Below are positions 13,324 to 16,558 of a stretch of DNA of 16,558 nucleotides, piece after piece (the first letter of the stretch is position 1; each line of letters opens with the position of its first letter). The notes under the pieces are model-generated. The model saw only the letters and a list, made by a program, of their open reading frames with translations. It was not told the origin of the DNA and did not search any database. This stretch comes from Pelethousia sp034928145 (lineage in GTDB: Bacteria > Bacillota > Clostridia > Christensenellales > CAG-138): positions 1 to 16,558 of the forward strand of contig JAYFPE010000052.1 in assembly GCA_034928145.1 (NCBI GenBank), written 5' to 3'. Made by a program: the position numbers and the translations under genes.

Positions 13324-13450
13324 TTGCCGATTAGCGGAAATCAGGAAACTTGCAAAGCTTATTGTCATAGGCTATCATAAAACCCTACATTATAACACCA
13401 GACTTTTGCGTTGTGCTAGAATAATGTTTATCGGGGGGTGATTTTACAGT

Positions 13451-14191
13451 ATGAACATTTATAGAACAGCAGAAGTTGCTCAAATAATCGGCATCCATCC
13501 TAATACCGTCCGGCTTTATGAGGAATTGGAGCTTATACCAAAGCCAGAACGTAAAAACAATGGTTATCGAGTTTTTACCGAGCTTCACATTGATGTGTTC
13601 AAACTCGCCCGGATTGCGTTTCAGATTGAGGTTTTACAAAACGGCTTGCGAAAAAAGATTGTAGACATGGTTAAGACCACCGCAGCCGGTGATTTTGATA
13701 CAGCACTTTCTATGACAGACGAGTATTTGTTGCGGGTGCGGCGTGAACAGAAGAACGCAAAAGAGGCAATCAAGATTACAAAGCAAATCCTATCCGGTCA
13801 TTCAGTTTCACAGTCATTGCGACTAAAGCGAAATGAAGCGGCAAAGCTCTTGGATATTTCAATGGACACCCTGCGGAATTGGGAAATGAACGGCTTGCTT
13901 ACGGTCAAGCGCATGGAGAACGGCTATCGTATCTATACAGGCGAGGATGTTGACCGCCTTAAAATCATCCGTTCATTACGGTGTGCTAACTATTCTTTAG
14001 AAGCAATACTAAATATGCTCTCGACGCTCTCGGCAGACCCGAACACGGATATTGAGAAAGCCTTAGATACTCCAAAGCCGGATAATGATATTATTTCAGT
14101 CTATGATAAATTGTTTACTTCTCTGAGCTTGGCGGAAAGAAATGCAAAGCAAATGCGTTCTATGCTCCGCAGTATAAAACAAAAATATTAA
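13451..14191 (+). CDS. MerR-family regulator with two MerR DNA-binding domains
   Basis: A 246-residue protein. Residues 1-65 are a MerR domain (YRTAEVAQIIGIHPNTVRLYEE, then NNGYRVFTELHIDVFKL). Residues about 118-185 are a second one (LRLKRNEAAKLLDISMDTLR, then ENGYRIYTGEDVDRLKIIRS). A helical linker with a basic heptad-like stretch lies between, and a coiled-coil-like tail ends the protein. Most MerR proteins have one such domain, so this may bind as a monomer or bridge two sites. The ATG at 13451 follows GGGGGG by about ten bases. It is followed by a hairpin terminator and then an ABC exporter, which it likely controls. Confidence 0.88.
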   Translation: MNIYRTAEVAQIIGIHPNTVRLYEELELIPKPERKNNGYRVFTELHIDVFKLARIAFQIEVLQNGLRKKIVDMVKTTAAGDFDTALSMTDEYLLRVRREQKNAKEAIKITKQILSGHSVSQSLRLKRNEAAKLLDISMDTLRNWEMNGLLTVKRMENGYRIYTGEDVDRLKIIRSLRCANYSLEAILNMLSTLSADPNTDIEKALDTPKPDNDIISVYDKLFTSLSLAERNAKQMRSMLRSIKQKY

Positions 14192-14202
14192 AGCCTCCAT
14201 TT

Positions 14203-14238
14203 TACCACCAACCTTTTGGTTGGTGGTATGCTTTTTTT
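14203..14238 (+). terminator. Terminator between the MerR gene and the ABC exporter
   Basis: TACCACCAACC and GGTTGGTGGTA form a perfect 11-bp stem with a TTTT loop, then TGC and seven T. It lies only 11 bases after the merR stop and 22 before the ABC start, so it either ends the regulator transcript or attenuates the exporter. Confidence 0.85.
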
Positions 14239-14260
14239 ATCAAGAAAAGGAGGTTACTAC

Positions 14261-14980
14261 ATGGAAGAAGTAATCAAAGCCGCCCAGCTTACCAAATCCT
14301 ATGGGAAGCTGCTCGCTGTAGATGGGATAACCCTATCGGTCAAGCGAGGCACTGTATTCGGGTTGCTTGGCGCAAATGGCGCGGGAAAAAGCACGACCAT
14401 TGAATGTATCTTAGGCACCAAAGCGCCGGACAACGGGACAGTATCCATATTGGGAATGAACCCGCGCAAAGATCGAAAACAGTTATTTGAGCATGTGGGC
14501 GTTCAATTCCAAGAAGCCAATTATCAAGAGAGAATTACAGTGGGTGAACTCTGTGAGGTCACAGCGTCACTTTACAAAACCGCCGCAGATTATCATGCCC
14601 TACTAAAGCAATTTGGAATTGAGGATAAAATCAAAAGCCTTGTGAGTGAGCTTTCGGGTGGAGAACGCCAACGGCTCTTTATTGTTCTTGCGCTGATCCC
14701 CGATCCCGAAGTTGTGTTTTTGGACGAGCTGACCACAGGGCTTGACGCAAAGGCAAGGCGGGATGTTTGGAAAAGCCTGTCCGAACTGAAAGAGAAAGGC
14801 TTGACGATCCTGCTGACCTCTCACTTTATGGACGAGGTCGAGGTTTTGTGCGACGAAATATGTATCATCAAGCATGGGAAAATTGTATTTTACGGCACAG
14901 TAAACGACGCGATAGAAACAAGCCATTGCGAAAAATTTGAGGACGCTTATCTTTGGTATGCAGACGAGGAGGAAAGATAA
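14261..14980 (+). CDS. ABC transporter ATP-binding protein
   Basis: 239 residues from the ATG at 14261 (MEEVIKAAQLTKSYG), after AAAGGAGG; the frame opens earlier, inside the terminator. Walker A is GANGAGKST, the Q-loop lies in VQFQEA, the signature is LSGGERQRL, Walker B is VVFLDELTTGLD (with DELT where DEPT is usual) and the H-loop is LLTSHFMDE. This is the DrrA/CcmA-type family of drug and lipid exporters. It stops one base before the permease start, so the two form a coupled pair. Confidence 0.93.
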   Translation: MEEVIKAAQLTKSYGKLLAVDGITLSVKRGTVFGLLGANGAGKSTTIECILGTKAPDNGTVSILGMNPRKDRKQLFEHVGVQFQEANYQERITVGELCEVTASLYKTAADYHALLKQFGIEDKIKSLVSELSGGERQRLFIVLALIPDPEVVFLDELTTGLDAKARRDVWKSLSELKEKGLTILLTSHFMDEVEVLCDEICIIKHGKIVFYGTVNDAIETSHCEKFEDAYLWYADEEER

Positions 14981-14981
14981 T

Positions 14982-15725
14982 ATGAAGTCATTTGGTATAA
15001 TGCTCAAAACGGAACTGAAACTTTCCTTGCGCGGAATGGATATGTTCATTTTCGCAATCTGTATGCCGTTGGTTGTTTTGATTATTCTTGGGATTATTTA
15101 TGGAAACAAGCCAGCATTTGAGGGAGCCGACTACACCTTTTTGCAACAGTCCTTCGGTGCGCTGGCTTCCATAGCGGTATGCGCCGGGGGTGTGATGGGG
15201 CTACCCCTTGTCGTATCAGATTACAGGAGTAAAAAAGTCTTGAAGCGGTTTCAGGTAACGCCTGTAAGTCCGGCACGGATTTTAATGGTACAGGTGGCGA
15301 TCTATACGATTTACTCGATTGCTTCCCTTGTCCTGCTTTACATTGTTGCAAAGTTCTTTTTCGGTTATTCCTTTTCCGGCTCATGGCTTCATTTCATGGG
15401 TGGCTATATTCTCGTCATGCTGTCAATTTTCAGCATTGGCATGATGGTAGGCGGGATTGCTCCTAACACCAAAATTGCCGGAGTAATCGCCAGCGTTTTG
15501 TATTTTCCTATGCTGATTTTTTCGGGCGCAACCTTGCCCTACGAGGTTATGCCGGTGGCGCTTCAAAAAGTGGCGGATGTTTTGCCTTTGACGCAGGGAA
15601 TTAAGCTGCTGAAATCCGCGTCGCTTGGATTGCCTGTAAGCGATATGACGCTGCCGATTATTGTAATGGCCGGTCTTGCCGCAATTTGCATTGGCGTTTC
15701 TGTCAAGTGTTTCAAATGGGAGTAG
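14982..15725 (+). CDS. ABC-2 type permease
   Basis: 247 residues from the ATG at 14982 (MKSFGIMLKTELKLSLRG), with GAGGAGG upstream inside the ATPase gene. Six hydrophobic segments are visible: MFIFAICMPLVVLIILGII, a segment around SIAVCAGGVMGLPLVV, AIYTIYSIASLVLLYIVA, a segment around GGYILVMLSIFSIGMMVGGI, GVIASVLYFPMLIFSGATL, and a last one near IIVMAGLAAICIGVSV. The ABC-2 motif (FSGATLPYEVMP, LPLTQGIKLL) before the last helix is typical. With the ATPase it forms an exporter of a hydrophobic compound; the substrate is not readable. MerR control and cargo context suggest drug or toxicant efflux. Confidence 0.9.
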   Translation: MKSFGIMLKTELKLSLRGMDMFIFAICMPLVVLIILGIIYGNKPAFEGADYTFLQQSFGALASIAVCAGGVMGLPLVVSDYRSKKVLKRFQVTPVSPARILMVQVAIYTIYSIASLVLLYIVAKFFFGYSFSGSWLHFMGGYILVMLSIFSIGMMVGGIAPNTKIAGVIASVLYFPMLIFSGATLPYEVMPVALQKVADVLPLTQGIKLLKSASLGLPVSDMTLPIIVMAGLAAICIGVSVKCFKWE

Positions 15726-15751
15726 TCCTTTAAGGGAAGAGTGGATGGCAG

Positions 15752-15937
15752 ATGAAAGTGGAGTGGATATGATGTCCTGTCTGCAAAAACAAAACTCGTA
15801 TAAGGATACGCGGAGACACAATCCTTGAAAACTTCCCGCTATTCCGTCCGAAATGCAAACAGGAAACATTAATCAACGTACGACAACTGAATATGTCAGT
15901 TATCAGAGAGCCAGACGCTAAGACGCAGAGCCGATAA
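15752..15937 (+). pseudogene. Cysteine-rich KTR domain gene with in-frame stop
   Basis: From the ATG at 15752 the frame reads MKVEWI, then a TGA (15770-15772), then CPVCKNKTRIRIRGDTILEN, FPLFRPKCKQETLINVRQLN, MSVIREPDAKTQSR and a TAA at 15935-15937. This is the ~60-residue Cys-rich KTR protein common in clostridial integrative elements, normally with WILCPVC and FCPKC. Here a stop replaces the residue before the first Cys pair, and one Cys of the second pair is Arg (FRPKC), so the zinc-ribbon-like site is damaged twice. Two independent lesions favour true decay over a read error. It follows the permease by 26 bases. Confidence 0.8.
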
Positions 15938-15980
15938 CTTGTGAAATAAGAATGTTCACAGTTATCGGTTCTTTCTTTAT
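15931..15980 (+). terminator. Terminator overlapping the KTR stop codon
   Basis: CCGATAAC and GTTATCGG pair, extended inward by TGTGAA/TTCACA with one unpaired T (15931-15968), then a T-rich tail TTCTTTCTTT. The stop codon lies inside the stem. Confidence 0.75.
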
Positions 15981-15992
15981 GATGACTATATT

Positions 15993-16264
15993 ATGTGCTA
16001 CACGATTGCTGACATCATGCAATGAGAACAAAACCGTTGCATTGACGGCAATGTAGCACAATGCCCGTTCAATGGCGGTTTTGAAATCGAAAATCTAAGC
16101 CGCCATGTTTCTAAAAAGGAGATTGCCGAGGGCATTATAGGTGCGCCCTTTTTTGCCTCATGCCTATTAGCGTCGGCTTTAGGATAGGAAGCTTATATGT
16201 GCTACAAACCGTTGCTTTTTGTGTATGGGGGGCCGCCACCTTACCGTAGCGGTCAAATGTAGCA
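15993..16264. other. Repeat-rich intergenic region with paired TGTGCTACA motifs
   Basis: TGTGCTACA (15994-16002) pairs with TGTAGCACA (16052-16060), and TGCTACA (16200-16206) with TGTAGCA (16258-16264). AAACCGTTGC occurs directly at 16031-16040 and 16205-16214. A further stem ATGGCGG/CCGCCAT spans about 16072-16107, and GGGC...GCCC with six T lies near 16130-16155. The whole looks like a regulatory leader or recombinase-arm region. No long gene is present in 15938-16539. Confidence 0.5.
16160..16249 (+). CDS. Possible 29-residue leader peptide
   Basis: ATG at 16160, MPISVGFRIGSLYVLQTVAF and CVWGAATLP, then TAG. It spans one TGTGCTACA motif and is hydrophobic. It vaguely recalls leader peptides upstream of ribosome-protection tetracycline resistance genes, but that is memory, not comparison. 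No good ribosome site precedes it, so it may be chance. Confidence 0.25.
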   Translation: MPISVGFRIGSLYVLQTVAFCVWGAATLP

Positions 16265-16443
16265 GAAGTTCTAATTTTACATAAGTTCAAAAAATCACAG
16301 AGATTAGCAAGAGGCTATTCTACACTTTTTTGTTCGATATCTTTCGGGAATATTCAAAGGCGTTTTTTTACACCCTTTTTTGACCTTTTGTGAATCTTCT
16401 CAAACGAAAACGGGCAAGATAAGGTAAACTATTTTTCGCACAA

Positions 16444-16491
16444 ATGAAAAAGGGCCAGAAAAGGAAGGACATGGCCGAACTCGCTTGGTAG
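16444..16491 (+). CDS. Possible 15-residue upstream ORF before the last gene
   Basis: ATG at 16444, MKKGQKRKDMAELAW, then TAG. An internal ATG at 16471 (MAELAW) sits close behind AAGGAAGGA. It could be a leader peptide for the gene starting at 16540. Very short and unsupported otherwise. Confidence 0.2.
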   Translation: MKKGQKRKDMAELAW

Positions 16492-16539
16492 AATGTAAGT
16501 TACCACACAAAACATCGAACCGAGCAAAGGAGAAAAGCC

Positions 16540-16558
16540 ATGTCCGAGAAGATTATAC
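16540..16558 (+). CDS. 5' end of a gene cut by the window edge
   Basis: ATG at 16540 after AAAGGAGA, encoding MSEKII before the window ends. The ribosome site is good. MSEK(I) starts are common in large serine recombinases of Tn4451/CTn elements, which would fit the context, but six residues cannot prove it. Confidence 0.45.

Larger units (their letters stand above)
10830..16558. mobile_element. Mosaic remnant of Tn1549/CTn-type integrative element with cargo
   Basis: Element-type genes and accessory cargo are interleaved with repeated palindromes. Markers are the broken MFNTPENSPWG protein gene, the small membrane protein at 12834, the Cys-rich KTR gene and the MerR-ABC trio. No relaxase, coupling ATPase, VirB4 or complete recombinase is in the window, so autonomous transfer cannot be supported from this sequence. 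The left border is placed at the toxin break; the right border is not reached. Confidence 0.6.

Noticed and set aside
15770..15772. Recoding of the TGA in the KTR gene as selenocysteine
   Set aside because: Homologues are not known to me to carry a selenocysteine there, no suitable hairpin follows directly, and a second lesion (Cys to Arg) indicates decay.

Overview
The window looks like chromosomal DNA of an anaerobic, probably endospore-forming Clostridia-type bacterium (Bacillota). Three things point there: a soluble FeFe-hydrogenase/4Fe-4S/methyl-accepting fusion protein, two proteins with DUF4183-like (spore surface type) domains, and debris of a Tn1549/CTn-type conjugative element. Strong GGAGG-type ribosome binding sites and T-tailed hairpin terminators fit the same picture. 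No rRNA or tRNA gene was recognised.

Layout. (1) 80-3190, minus strand: a sensory-type FeFe-hydrogenase with a C-terminal chemotaxis signalling domain, then a dicarboxylate/amino-acid:cation symporter with its own terminator. (2) 3527-4474: an 80-residue Cro/C1-type repressor divergent from a SLOG (YpsA/DUF1273-like) gene. Two matching 14-bp palindromes and a half-site lie between them. The SLOG gene carries a one-base frameshift. (3) 4549-4712: a three-repeat CRISPR remnant of type I-C repeat class with no cas genes in the window. (4) 4872-5109: first copy of a ~196-bp highly structured repeat. (5) 5155-6723: two DUF4183-like proteins on the minus strand, the second with a possible sigma-K promoter. 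(6) 7189-10368: a compact arsenic operon on the minus strand, arsR - DUF2703 gene - arsD - arsA, behind a consensus promoter. No ArsB/Acr3 pump gene is present in the window. (7) 10397-10639: second copy of the structured repeat, about 96% identical to the first. Both copies are flanked by 22-bp direct repeats that differ between the two loci and can each fold into a hairpin.

(8) From about 10830 to the end lies mosaic, mostly decayed integrative-element DNA. It contains the tail of a RelE/YoeB-like toxin at the junction, two broken conjugative-element genes, a methyltransferase behind a ~200-nt leader that looks like a transcription attenuator, a frameshifted small membrane protein, a MerR regulator with two DNA-binding domains followed by an ABC exporter (ATPase and permease), a Cys-rich KTR gene with an in-frame stop, and a structured intergenic region leading to a gene start cut by the window edge. 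The palindrome GGGCCAACTTGGCCC punctuates this region four times, counting one degenerate copy.

The most interesting candidates for undescribed biology are the paired structured repeat with its hairpin-containing direct repeats, the methyltransferase leader RNA, and the operator-linked Xre/SLOG pair. Several genes carry a single-base lesion, so raw-read confirmation is needed to separate real decay from sequence error.
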